A DNA stretch of 34,287 bases, taken from contig JACPEW010000004.1 of assembly GCA_016183305.1 (NCBI GenBank), positions 1 through 34,287 of the forward strand, written 5' to 3'. Under the pieces are notes generated by a model that saw only the letters and a program-made list of their open reading frames with translations, was not told the origin of the DNA and did not search any database. Origin of the DNA: Candidatus Daviesbacteria bacterium. Lineage in GTDB: Bacteria; Patescibacteriota; Microgenomatia; Daviesbacterales; UBA10151. This document shows, piece by piece, positions 23,664-31,126 of the stretch; the first letter of the stretch is position 1, and every line of letters starts with the position of its first letter. The position numbers and the translations under genes are program-made.

Positions 23664-24017
23664 TTATACCCAGCAAACCTCTTGGAAACGTATAGAAGAC
23701 TTAGAAACTTTAAAATAATTTAAAACAGTCTCTGTGGCTTTTTCTTTATCAAAAGGCTTGCAGGAAAATATATCAACCTCTGCTTCTCCATTTCTGGTAA
23801 AGGTGTGTGTTGAAACATGTGAATAATCAATAATTACAAACCCCGAAAGCCCAGGATTTTCTGGAATACCACTAACCACTACTGGACCATACAGAACATG
23901 CATATCAATTTTTTCTGTTACCTCAACTAAAAACTTCTTTAACCCTTCCTCATCATTTAATATCTGGTTATCAACTTTTTCCAAATCCAAAATAATATGA
24001 AATCTGCCTGTTTTCAT
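23664..24017 (-). CDS. SpeD-like pyruvoyl-dependent decarboxylase
   Basis: 117 residues, the size of a class 1B S-adenosylmethionine decarboxylase. Motif YSHVSTHTF carries the self-processing Ser66 (future pyruvoyl group) and His71; VDIFSCKPFD carries Cys86. The spacings Ser+5=His and Ser+20=Cys equal those of Thermotoga SpeD (Ser63, His68, Cys83). The residue before the processed Ser is Tyr65, whereas SpeD usually has Glu. AAGG lies 6 nt before the ATG. The enzyme may make decarboxylated AdoMet for spermidine, or be a SpeD-derived amino-acid decarboxylase; no spermidine synthase is in the window. Confidence 0.85.
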   Translation of the reverse strand: MKTGRFHIILDLEKVDNQILNDEEGLKKFLVEVTEKIDMHVLYGPVVVSGIPENPGLSGFVIIDYSHVSTHTFTRNGEAEVDIFSCKPFDKEKATETVLNYFKVSKSSIRFQEVCWV

Positions 24018-24059
24018 TTATACCTTTTTTATCCTTATAGTTTCTATTATGATCGTAAT

Positions 24060-24391
24060 GGTCTGGTATTGTCAAATATAACGGGAAGGTCCACTGTTTT
24101 CTTAGCCTGCGGTAGCAAACAAGCACATAGAGAATTATTTATGCTATTGATACCCATTTAGGCTCTCCTGAGCATCAACCAGGAGGCACCCAAGCCTCTC
24201 ATATGCCTAGTGAAGGGACGACAGAATTTGTTTTCCGACAAAATATTAAAGATGCTGGAATCGAAGATTGGATTGTTCCTCCCGTAATAACTTCTACTGA
24301 TGCTTTAATAAGTTGGCAGGATCCGATAAGACTATTATTTATTGATGCTAATCATACTTATGAAGCTGTTAGGGAGGACTTTTTGAACTGA
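24060..24391 (+). pseudogene. SAM-dependent methyltransferase relic (Methyltransf_24 type)
   Basis: Two frames together give a recognisable class I methyltransferase core. First frame: NITGRSTVFLACGSK (24075-24119), the glycine-rich strand-1/loop region. Second frame: IYAIDTHLGSPEHQPGG (24136 onward), then FVFRQNIKDAGIEDWIVPPV and LLFIDANHTYEAVREDFLN, stop at 24391. The frames meet near 24120-24130, and the sequence stops before the expected GGxxxFHD region. No start codon in a sensible position. It is alone on the plus strand between minus-strand genes. Confidence 0.75.
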
Positions 24392-24551
24392 CAATAATAC
24401 GTCGTAAGTAGTATATGGAGATATTACCCAAACAAAATTGTACTCAGAACCTATTCTTGTCAATCATCTAGCATTCATCTCTAAAATCAGACAACTCCGG
24501 AGCGGTTAACTAGTTATTCTTAAAGCTATTTTATTTAACTTTTTCTATCAC

Positions 24552-24911
24552 TTATTTAATAACCTTTTTGGAGCAGGAGACACAATATTGGGCTGTAGGC
24601 ATAGCAAGCAGCCTGCCTAATTCAATCTGATTACCACATTTCTCACATTTGCCATACCCACCTTTTTTTAGTTTAAAAAGAGCAGTTTTAATACTGTTTT
24701 TTGTTCTTTTTAAAATTTCCCCTAAAACTAAATTTTTTGCATGGGTATCAGCAATATATGAATCTGTCCCAGGCTCTGAAGATTCTGCCAAAGCAGGACT
24801 TCTCGCTGGATCATCCTCCTCTACTTCTTTTAAATTCTTATCTATTTCTTTTTGTTGCCTATGTAAATACTTTTTAATAAAATCCAAAGATTGTTTAGGA
24901 AAACTTAACAT
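24552..24911 (-). CDS. DksA/TraR-type zinc-finger protein
   Basis: 119 residues: an N-terminal coiled-coil helix (FIKKYLHRQQKEIDKNLKEVEEDD), a linker, and a C-terminal C4 zinc finger CEKCGN...YCVSC with the YGKCEKCG motif of DksA/TraR proteins, which bind the secondary channel of RNA polymerase. The loop between the helices (PARSPALAESSEPGTDSY) has a different tip from DksA, so transcriptional effects may differ. A full AAGGAGG lies 5-6 nt before the ATG. It starts 17 nt inside the 3' end of lgt, so it is coupled to it. Confidence 0.9.
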   Translation of the reverse strand: MLSFPKQSLDFIKKYLHRQQKEIDKNLKEVEEDDPARSPALAESSEPGTDSYIADTHAKNLVLGEILKRTKNSIKTALFKLKKGGYGKCEKCGNQIELGRLLAMPTAQYCVSCSKKVIK

Positions 24912-25785
24912 TAAACCTCCTTAATATTTTCTTCCAATTCTTGAGTTTCCAAATGAAATTTGCTTTCTGATTATACCAGCTTTTAATTATGATTTGAAGG
25001 ACTTTACTTCTAAATCTTTCATCAATAATAAAATCCATGATAAATATTTTTACCTGTTGCAGGTGTTTAATTGGGCTCTGCTTGGTAATCAGATAATAAA
25101 TAGTTATTCCTAAAATGGTTATAACCAAAGAAAAGATTGCCCCTGAATGATCCTGCTTTAAAGGTTCAAGTATAAACCCAATTATGCCTATATAAATAAA
25201 CCCAAGACTGACTATTTTTCCCCTTTGGTGGAAATGAGTAGCCTGTGACCAAATCCTGATTAAAACAAAAGAAAGTAATATAGCTTCAATTGCTTGAACA
25301 GGCCAACGTCTCCCAACTAATCCTTGTTGGGTAACTGCAAAAAACGCTTTTGAAGGAATACCAATGTTACACCCTCCCAGCAGACAACCTATATCAGAAA
25401 AGATTAACCCGCCTATAAATCCTACTAAAGCAATATCAGCCAGTTGCCAAAAATTGATACGGAAACGCTTAGCAAAAAAGTATAAAGTTAACCAGCCTCC
25501 TAAAAATCCTCCCCAAAAATTAAAACCAGGTACTTTATTTATCAAAATAAAATTTAATGCTGAAGCGCTAAATAAGGAAAAATTTTCTATTACAAAGTAA
25601 ATTCTTGCTCCCAGCAAACCCCCAATAAAGGTTAAAAGCATTAAATCCAAAGCTTTTTCTTCGTTTATATCCCAAGCTCTGCAAAGTCTCCAGATTAAAA
25701 ATACTCCAAATATAAATCCTGATATCAAAAAAACGCCAAACGAAGAGGCGTTGATGCTGCCAATTGAGAAAAGTACCGGAGCCAT
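24895..25785 (-). CDS. lgt: Prolipoprotein diacylglyceryl transferase-like protein
   Basis: Membrane enzyme that adds diacylglycerol to the lipobox Cys of prolipoproteins. Seven-helix pattern with LFSIGSINASSFGVF at the N-terminus, GGLLGARIYFVI, GFNFWGGFLGG, the Lgt-signature region reading FSDIGCLLGGCNIGIPS (normally GRIGNFINGE), RWPVQAIEA and LEPLKQD. The signature differs from Proteobacterial Lgt, keeping the glycines but changing the Asn/Glu pair. It carries an extra basic C-terminal tail of about 50 residues. Start taken as the ATG at 25785 (MAPVLFSIG); a second ATG lies two codons upstream. Confidence 0.85.
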   Translation of the reverse strand: MAPVLFSIGSINASSFGVFLISGFIFGVFLIWRLCRAWDINEEKALDLMLLTFIGGLLGARIYFVIENFSLFSASALNFILINKVPGFNFWGGFLGGWLTLYFFAKRFRINFWQLADIALVGFIGGLIFSDIGCLLGGCNIGIPSKAFFAVTQQGLVGRRWPVQAIEAILLSFVLIRIWSQATHFHQRGKIVSLGFIYIGIIGFILEPLKQDHSGAIFSLVITILGITIYYLITKQSPIKHLQQVKIFIMDFIIDERFRSKVLQIIIKSWYNQKANFIWKLKNWKKILRRFNVKFS

Positions 25786-25852
25786 ACTCATGAGCTTACC
25801 ATAACATTATATTTGAATCAAATTGACAAAACGTGATACACTGACTAAACAC

Positions 25853-26296
25853 ATGACCGCAACAGCGCATGCATTAATCGGTGGAGCAATTGCTGCTTCT
25901 GTTCCAAATCCGGCTATCGGCATACCCCTTATAGCTATTTCTCATCCTATTGCAGACATGATCCCTCATTGGGATTTTGGCTTAGGCTGGAGAAGCAAGA
26001 GTAAAATCTTGCTTTTTTTAGAGGCTGCAGGCGATTTAATCCTTGGAGTAATCTTAACTTTTATTCTTTTTGGTAATAGCACTAATTATTTATATTTAGC
26101 CTTAGCTATATTTATTTCTGAATCATGGGACCTTTTACAAGTTCCTTATTGGTTATTTGGCTGGAAGTTTTTCCCTTTCTCAGCCTTCTATAATTTTGGC
26201 CATGAGATTAACAGAAGAGCAAAAATGCCTTGGGGAATCCTAACTCAGGCGGCCTCAGTTACAGGACTGGTTTTAGTTCTTAGAATTCTGCACTAA
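25853..26296 (+). CDS. Small membrane protein, YdjM/DUF457-like
   Basis: 147 residues from the ATG at 25853. The opening TATAHALIGGAIAASVPNP and HPIADMIPHWDFG have the His/Asp pattern of membrane-bound metal-dependent hydrolase-like proteins (YdjM/DUF457); a later NFGHEINRRAK adds another His/Glu. About four transmembrane helices. No function can be assigned beyond this. A longer TTG start at 25823 overlaps a TTGACA -35-like box and is less likely. A -10-like TACACT (25837-25842) lies 10 nt before the ATG. The 3' end overlaps galU by 24 bp. Confidence 0.8.
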   Translation: MTATAHALIGGAIAASVPNPAIGIPLIAISHPIADMIPHWDFGLGWRSKSKILLFLEAAGDLILGVILTFILFGNSTNYLYLALAIFISESWDLLQVPYWLFGWKFFPFSAFYNFGHEINRRAKMPWGILTQAASVTGLVLVLRILH

Positions 26297-27166
26297 GTTT
26301 TGCAAATATTTATTAAACTCTTCACCAATCTCAGGATGTTTACAAGCTAAATCTACTACAGTCTTCATATATTCTAATTTATTGCCAGTGTCATAATACT
26401 TACCATTTTCAATCTCTACAGCATAAATGGGCACGCCTTTATCTTTTAACAAATTAATTGCATCAACTAACCAAATCTCTCCTCCTTTACCAGGCTTAAG
26501 ACTTTTTAAGGCAGAAAAGATTTCTGGAGGTAAAATATATGCTCCCACCATAGCAATATTTGATGGGGCCTCATCAGGGTCTGGCTTTTCCACAATCCCT
26601 TTAATCTTAAAAACATTACCTTCAACTGGTTCTAAATCAGCCACACCATAACGCTTTAAGTCTGCTTTATTCTGGATTCTCATCCCAGAAATGACAATCC
26701 CCCCATATTTTTCATGAACCTTAATCATTTGAGACAGCCTAGGTGGATCAGCATAAATAAACTCATCTCCCCAAACAACAGCAAAAGGCTCATCTTCTAT
26801 TACTGCTTCCCCTGCTAAAACAGGGGTACCATTACCGTAAGGGCCTTTTTGCCTGACATAAATAAAATTAGCCATATCTGAGATATGTTTTAAATATTCT
26901 AAAACTTCTGTTTTTTTACCATTGATTAAATTCTGGACTAAATCCTGGTTAGGCACATCAAAGTGGTCTTCAATTGCTCTTTTAGTAGCGCCTGTCACAA
27001 TAATGATATTCTCTATACCAGAGGCAACTACCTCCTCTACCACATATTGAATAACAGGCTTATCAACTATTGGAAGCATTTCCTTAGGAAGAGCTTTGGT
27101 TTGAGGAAGAAACCTGGTTCCAAAGCCTGCTGCAGGTATTAAAGCTTTAGTAATCTTTTTAGCCAT
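26273..27166 (-). CDS. galU: UTP-glucose-1-phosphate uridylyltransferase
   Basis: Makes UDP-glucose for glycan and glycolipid synthesis. The nucleotide-binding motif ALIPAAGFGTRFLPQTKALPKEMLPI is complete, followed by VDKPVIQYVVEEVVASGI, VRQKGPYGNGTPVL, VVWGDEFI and IKGIVEKPDPDEAPSN, all typical of GalU. 297 residues is the normal length. The ATG at 27166 (MAKKITKALIP) is chosen; its -10 TATACT (27178-27173) ends 6 nt upstream, so an in-frame start at 27184 would lie before the transcript begins. Confidence 0.96.
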   Translation of the reverse strand: MAKKITKALIPAAGFGTRFLPQTKALPKEMLPIVDKPVIQYVVEEVVASGIENIIIVTGATKRAIEDHFDVPNQDLVQNLINGKKTEVLEYLKHISDMANFIYVRQKGPYGNGTPVLAGEAVIEDEPFAVVWGDEFIYADPPRLSQMIKVHEKYGGIVISGMRIQNKADLKRYGVADLEPVEGNVFKIKGIVEKPDPDEAPSNIAMVGAYILPPEIFSALKSLKPGKGGEIWLVDAINLLKDKGVPIYAVEIENGKYYDTGNKLEYMKTVVDLACKHPEIGEEFNKYLQNLVQNSKN

Positions 27167-27180
27167 GGTATTAGTATAAA

Positions 27181-27211
27181 GCAAAAAGTCAAAAGTTAAA
27201 AGTCAAAAGTA
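27181..27211. repeat. AAAAGTC/AAAAGTT tandem repeat upstream of galU
   Basis: Four units of 7-8 nt (AAAAAGTC, AAAAGTT, AAAAGTC, AAAAGT). Read on the minus strand they give TTTTGACTTTT, so the repeat carries TTGACT, a -35-like hexamer, close to the galU -10 box. A shorter relative (TTTTGAATTTTGAATTA) ends at the EF-P stop near 27250-27265. Confidence 0.85.
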
Positions 27212-27262
27212 TTGTAATTTTGTTCTGCCGGAGGCAGTTTGAAAAACATTTTGAATTTTGAA

Positions 27263-27823
27263 TTACTTAACTCTTTCTATATACTCCCCAGATCTAGTAT
27301 CTACCTTTATCTTTTCTCCATTACCAATAAACATAGGTACTTTTACTACTAATCCATTATCTAGAACTGCTTCTTTAAAAACATTAGAAACAGAGTTACC
27401 TTTTTCACCTGGACCTGTTTCAGCAACTGTATAAGTTAAACTAGCTGGCAACTCTAAACCTAAAGCTTCCTCATCTGAAACTACTAAAGTAACTTCTATA
27501 CCGTCTCTTAGATATTTTGCTTGATCTCCCAGGACTTGGGAGGAAATAGTAAATTGTTCAAAGCTAATTGGATCCATAAAAGAAAAGTTATCTCCATCTT
27601 TGTAGAGAAATTGAGCTTTCTTCTTGCTAACATTAGCCTCATCTACCCTTGCTCCAGTTATAAAGGTTTTTTCTACCACAGAACCAGTCCTGACATTTCT
27701 AACTTTAAGTTTAATAGTCCCACTCCCCCTGCCCATTTTGACATGCTCATAAGTTACAACCTGCAAAATATTATTGCCTTCTTTATAAAAAGTATTATTC
27801 CTAAGTTCTGTGACATTAAGCAT
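27263..27823 (-). CDS. efp: Elongation factor P
   Basis: Binds beside the peptidyl-tRNA and rescues ribosomes stalled at proline runs. The three domains are recognisable in 186 residues from the ATG at 27823 (MLNVTELRNNTFYKEGNNILQVV), with the family C-terminus KVDTRSGEYIERV. An upstream in-frame start at 27877 would only add residues overlapping the aminopeptidase. The loop that carries the modified residue reads KMGRGSGTI, with Arg32 at the tip where many bacteria have Lys34. It overlaps the 3' end of the aminopeptidase gene by 8 bp. Proline-rich surface proteins in this window are natural clients. Confidence 0.95.
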   Translation of the reverse strand: MLNVTELRNNTFYKEGNNILQVVTYEHVKMGRGSGTIKLKVRNVRTGSVVEKTFITGARVDEANVSKKKAQFLYKDGDNFSFMDPISFEQFTISSQVLGDQAKYLRDGIEVTLVVSDEEALGLELPASLTYTVAETGPGEKGNSVSNVFKEAVLDNGLVVKVPMFIGNGEKIKVDTRSGEYIERVK

Positions 27824-30431
27824 AAGTTTTAAAGAAATGTAACATATTTTTCCTATCTCTTGCAAGCCACTGGGCATTTGAATAGACTTGTTCTAAAACT
27901 TGAGCTATGGTTCTTTTAGCTTCAGGAGCAGGATTCTTCTTAATAAACCTTTCCAAATCTAGAGCATCAGAAACTTTAGTAAACTCACCTGCTGGAGAGA
28001 AAACCCTAGTAAAATAATGTCCTCCTGCATACCTGTCTTTAAGAAGCTGCCAATGCTTTTTAATAAACTCCCAGGCTAAATACCTGCCATGAGAATTGCC
28101 CCAAACAGAAGCAATAATTTGTAAGCTGTTTTGAAATCTAACATGTTCAGAAATAGCAAAATCCAGGGCTTTTTCAAGTAAATCCCTATCTTTAAACACT
28201 CCTAAGCTTCTGCCTATTCTGTCTCTTTCTTGCTGGTTATCTTCCCCTTTATACATCCTGACTAAAGTATTAAATTCTTTTAATCCTCCATTTTCTGTTA
28301 TCAAGTTATAAACCACTCCTCTTAAATCAGGATCTAATCCTTTGCTACCAAATAATTTTTGGGCTTTTTGAATAGTTTCCTTGTCACCAAAAGAACCAAA
28401 TCTATATAAAACCATGCTTCTAAGTAAAGAATCTGTATGCTTTTCTCCTGGTCTTTTAACCCAACCAACTTTTTTAACAATGTTGTTATAAATTTTCTGA
28501 CCATAATTCCTAAAATCCTGGTAAAAAGGTTCATAAGCTATTAAAGATTCTAGCTTTGCTAAATTAGCAGTAATCTCAGACCAAACTACATAATCTTCTT
28601 CCTGGGTAAACTTGGATGTGAGTTCTAAAGCCAGATGAGTTTGAGTTTCTCCTGCTTCTGCTAAATCAAAAATATCCCTTATTAATCCCAGTCTATCTGG
28701 GGCAGATAATTTACCATCTTTCACAGCCTGCTCTAGGCCTTTAAGATATTCCTCTGGATAACTCACCCTAACCACAGATGTTTCTCCAGCGTTTAACTTA
28801 ATCCACCCATCTTTTGGGACATCAATACTTATTGACTTTTTATCCATTAAGATCTTTGTCATTCTGGGCCCGCTTTGCGGACTGCAGACTTGTCCAGAAT
28901 CCTTACTACTAGATTCTGGTGTCGCTCCGCTCCCCAAAATGACACTAACAGGTATACTCCAGACAGTCTTATCTTTAGACTCCTTCTTAGAAATAGAGCT
29001 GGAAAAAAACCTGGATTGTGTTAACTGTAGTCTGTTGCCCTCCCCGCTTTCAGTGTGGGCCCGCTGCAACCTTACCACTGGATGGCCTGGTTTAGAAGTC
29101 CAGCTTTTCATCACCTTAACAACTGGTTTACCAGAAACTTGTTCTAAAGAATTCCATAAATCTAAAGTTTGCGCATTTGAGTAAGCATATTTTTTTAGAT
29201 AATGTTGCAAACCCTTCCGGAAATCTTTTTCTCCTAAATATGACATCAACATCCTTAAAACTGAGGCTCCTTTAGAATAAGACACCTTATCAAAAATCTC
29301 TGCAATCTCTGCAGGATGACCAACTTCTACCTCAACAGGATGGGTATTTTTTAAAGCATCAAGTTCTAAGGCTTCTTCCAACTCAGTCCCCACAAACTGG
29401 GTCCAAATATCCCACTGGGGGAAAATATGATCTATTGCCAAATATTCTATAAAAGAGGCAAAACCCTCATTCAACCAAAGATGTGTCCACCACTTCATTG
29501 TTACCAAATCCCCAAACCACATATGAGCCAGCTCATGGGCAATTACTAAGGCCACCCATTGTTTATTACCTGTAGATGACCGTTCCTCATCAATAAGGAG
29601 TGTAGATTCCCGGTAAGTAACTGCTCCCCAATTTTCCATTGCTCCAGCAGCAAAATCTGGAATAGCAATCATATCCAGCACAGGGAAAGGTAACTCTATT
29701 CCAAAATAATCCTCATAAAAATTTAGACATTTAACAGCTACATCTAAAGCAAATTTTGCTTGAGCTTTTTTGCCTGGAGTAGTAAAAACTCTAACTTTCC
29801 CATTTTTCCTTTTCTCCTCAATATACTCAAAATCTCCTACAATAAAAGCTAAAAGATAAGTAGACATTTTAGGGGTTGGTGCAAACTCAATAATCTGGTA
29901 ATCACCCTCATGCTCTTTAACTGCTGTTTCAATAGTATTGGAAATAGCTTTTGTTCCTTTAGGAATTATTAAACTCACTTCAAAAATAGCTTTTCTATTG
30001 GGCTCATCAAAACAAGGAAAAGCGCGCCTTGCATCTGTGGATTCAAATTGAGTAGTAGCCAAATGTTTTACTTTTCCCCCTACTTCATACTTGCTTCTAT
30101 AAAAACCTCTCATTTTATCGTTTAAAATGCCTCTAAAAGTTAATTTAAGTTGGCCTTTACCAGCCGCCAGTTTTTTTGGGAAAGTTAAAATGGCTGTTTC
30201 TGCTTTTTTATCATAACTAGTTTTTCCAACCCGGGTTTCCTGGTTTTGATGAATAAATTCAGCTGATTCTATCTCTAGCTCAGCAGCATGAAGGGTAATC
30301 TGTTTAGTAGGTTTTTCTAAAACTAGAGAGATCGTTTCTTCCCCTGTAAAGGTAAACTCATTTAAATCTGGCTTGAGTAAAATTTTATATCTTTCAGGCA
30401 TAACATGAGATGGAAGTCTGACACTTTTCAT
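27816..30431 (-). CDS. M1-family zinc aminopeptidase
   Basis: 871 residues, cytoplasmic (no signal peptide). Removes N-terminal residues from peptides. Exopeptidase motif GAMENWG at 263-269; zinc site HELAH (His299, Glu300, His303) with Glu322 in LNEGFAS; the catalytic Tyr region VSYSKGASVLRML. The C-terminal helical ERAP1-like domain is present. Between the strands VWSIPVSV and ILMDKKSISIDVPKDGWIKLN lies an abnormal stretch (about residues 497-524) encoded by an 86-bp palindromic element; a second unusual stretch (RAHTESGEGNRLQLTQSRFF) lies just before it. The -10 TAAACT ends 7 nt before the ATG. Confidence 0.96.
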   Translation of the reverse strand: MKSVRLPSHVMPERYKILLKPDLNEFTFTGEETISLVLEKPTKQITLHAAELEIESAEFIHQNQETRVGKTSYDKKAETAILTFPKKLAAGKGQLKLTFRGILNDKMRGFYRSKYEVGGKVKHLATTQFESTDARRAFPCFDEPNRKAIFEVSLIIPKGTKAISNTIETAVKEHEGDYQIIEFAPTPKMSTYLLAFIVGDFEYIEEKRKNGKVRVFTTPGKKAQAKFALDVAVKCLNFYEDYFGIELPFPVLDMIAIPDFAAGAMENWGAVTYRESTLLIDEERSSTGNKQWVALVIAHELAHMWFGDLVTMKWWTHLWLNEGFASFIEYLAIDHIFPQWDIWTQFVGTELEEALELDALKNTHPVEVEVGHPAEIAEIFDKVSYSKGASVLRMLMSYLGEKDFRKGLQHYLKKYAYSNAQTLDLWNSLEQVSGKPVVKVMKSWTSKPGHPVVRLQRAHTESGEGNRLQLTQSRFFSSSISKKESKDKTVWSIPVSVILGSGATPESSSKDSGQVCSPQSGPRMTKILMDKKSISIDVPKDGWIKLNAGETSVVRVSYPEEYLKGLEQAVKDGKLSAPDRLGLIRDIFDLAEAGETQTHLALELTSKFTQEEDYVVWSEITANLAKLESLIAYEPFYQDFRNYGQKIYNNIVKKVGWVKRPGEKHTDSLLRSMVLYRFGSFGDKETIQKAQKLFGSKGLDPDLRGVVYNLITENGGLKEFNTLVRMYKGEDNQQERDRIGRSLGVFKDRDLLEKALDFAISEHVRFQNSLQIIASVWGNSHGRYLAWEFIKKHWQLLKDRYAGGHYFTRVFSPAGEFTKVSDALDLERFIKKNPAPEAKRTIAQVLEQVYSNAQWLARDRKNMLHFFKTYA
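28858..28943. repeat. 86-bp palindromic element inside the aminopeptidase gene
   Basis: Outer arms GTCATTCTGGGC and CCCCAAAATGAC (near-complementary); inner arms CCAGAATC (28893-28900) and GATTCTGG (28912-28919); a small CCGCTTTGCGG hairpin near 28870. It is of the same general GTCATTC...GAATGAC type as 17966-18039. It is read through without stops on the minus strand and encodes ILGSGATPESSSKDSGQ followed by VCSPQSGPRMTK. Confidence 0.8.
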
Positions 30432-30438
30432 AGGCTTA

Positions 30439-30467
30439 AGTTTAGCCTAAAAGCTGGTATAATACAA
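30439..30467. promoter_or_regulatory. Overlapping divergent promoters for the aminopeptidase and tRNA-Leu
   Basis: Minus: TTGTAT (30467-30462), 17-bp spacer, TAAACT (30444-30439), 7 nt before the aminopeptidase ATG. Plus: TATAAT (30458-30463), 9 nt before the tRNA 5' end, -35 weak. The tRNA -10 box and the aminopeptidase -35 box share bases. Confidence 0.55.
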
Positions 30468-30472
30468 CTTAC

Positions 30473-30555
30473 GCCCAGGTGGCGGAACGGTTTACGCGCA
30501 CGACTCAAAATCGTGTGGTCTCACGACCATGTGGGTTCAAATCCCACCCTGGGTA
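30473..30555 (+). tRNA. tRNA-Leu (anticodon CAA)
   Basis: Class II cloverleaf of 83 nt. Acceptor GCCCAGG (30473-30479) pairs with CCTGGGT (30548-30554), with G-U at the first pair, and A at the discriminator. Anticodon stem CACGA/TCGTG holds the loop CTCAAAA, anticodon CAA, decoding UUG. The long variable arm is TGGTC-TCAC-GACCA. The T-arm is GTGGG-TTCAAAT-CCCAC. CCA is not encoded (CTC follows), so it must be added after transcription. Confidence 0.96.
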
Positions 30556-30577
30556 CTCTTAATGCTATACTGGTATT

Positions 30578-31126
30578 ATGGTTAGATTTCAACTTGAGGA
30601 TGATACAAAAGAAAGGCTGTCTTTTTTAATCAAACAACGTCTTCCCTGGTTAATTTTAGGCCTTTTTGGTGGAATTATAGCTACTGTTGTCGTTGCTAAC
30701 TTTGAACAAACTTTATCTAAAAATATAGCTTTAGCTTTTTTCCTGCCTGTAATTATCTATATGTCTGATGCAATAGGCACTCAAACAGAAAATATTTATA
30801 TTAGACACTTAGCTAAGTTTAAAGACAGCTTCTGGTCTTATCTTGCTAAAGAGATATTGATTGGTTTAACCTTTGGCCTATTTTTTGGACTGTTACTAGG
30901 GCTTTTTGCTAAGATTTGGCTCAACTCTGACACGGTAGCCCTAACTGTGGGTATATCAATGCTGATCAATGGAGCCATAGCTCCTGTGGTAGCTTTAATA
31001 GTCCCTGAGATTATTTTTAAGGAACACCGTGATCCAGCACTCGGAGCAGGACCTTTTACCACTATTTCCCAGGATTTAATCAGTTTATCAGTTTATCTTT
31101 TAATAGCTACTATTATTATTTTTTAA
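30578..31126 (+). CDS. MgtE/SLC41-type divalent cation transporter, membrane half
   Basis: 182 residues with five hydrophobic helices and a short cytoplasmic N-terminus. RLPWLILGLFGGIIATVVV, FFLPVIIYMSDAIGTQTENIYIRHLA and DPALGAGPFTTISQDLISLSVYLLIA match the membrane domain of the MgtE Mg2+ channel family, including the acidic residue near the pore (SDAIGTQ where MgtE has GNAGxQ). The regulatory N- and CBS domains are absent, so it should be an ungated or dimeric short form. An extended -10 (TGC TATACT, 30563-30571) ends 6 nt before the ATG. It lies 22 nt after the tRNA and overlaps dnaB by 4 bp tail to tail. Confidence 0.85.
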   Translation: MVRFQLEDDTKERLSFLIKQRLPWLILGLFGGIIATVVVANFEQTLSKNIALAFFLPVIIYMSDAIGTQTENIYIRHLAKFKDSFWSYLAKEILIGLTFGLFFGLLLGLFAKIWLNSDTVALTVGISMLINGAIAPVVALIVPEIIFKEHRDPALGAGPFTTISQDLISLSVYLLIATIIIF

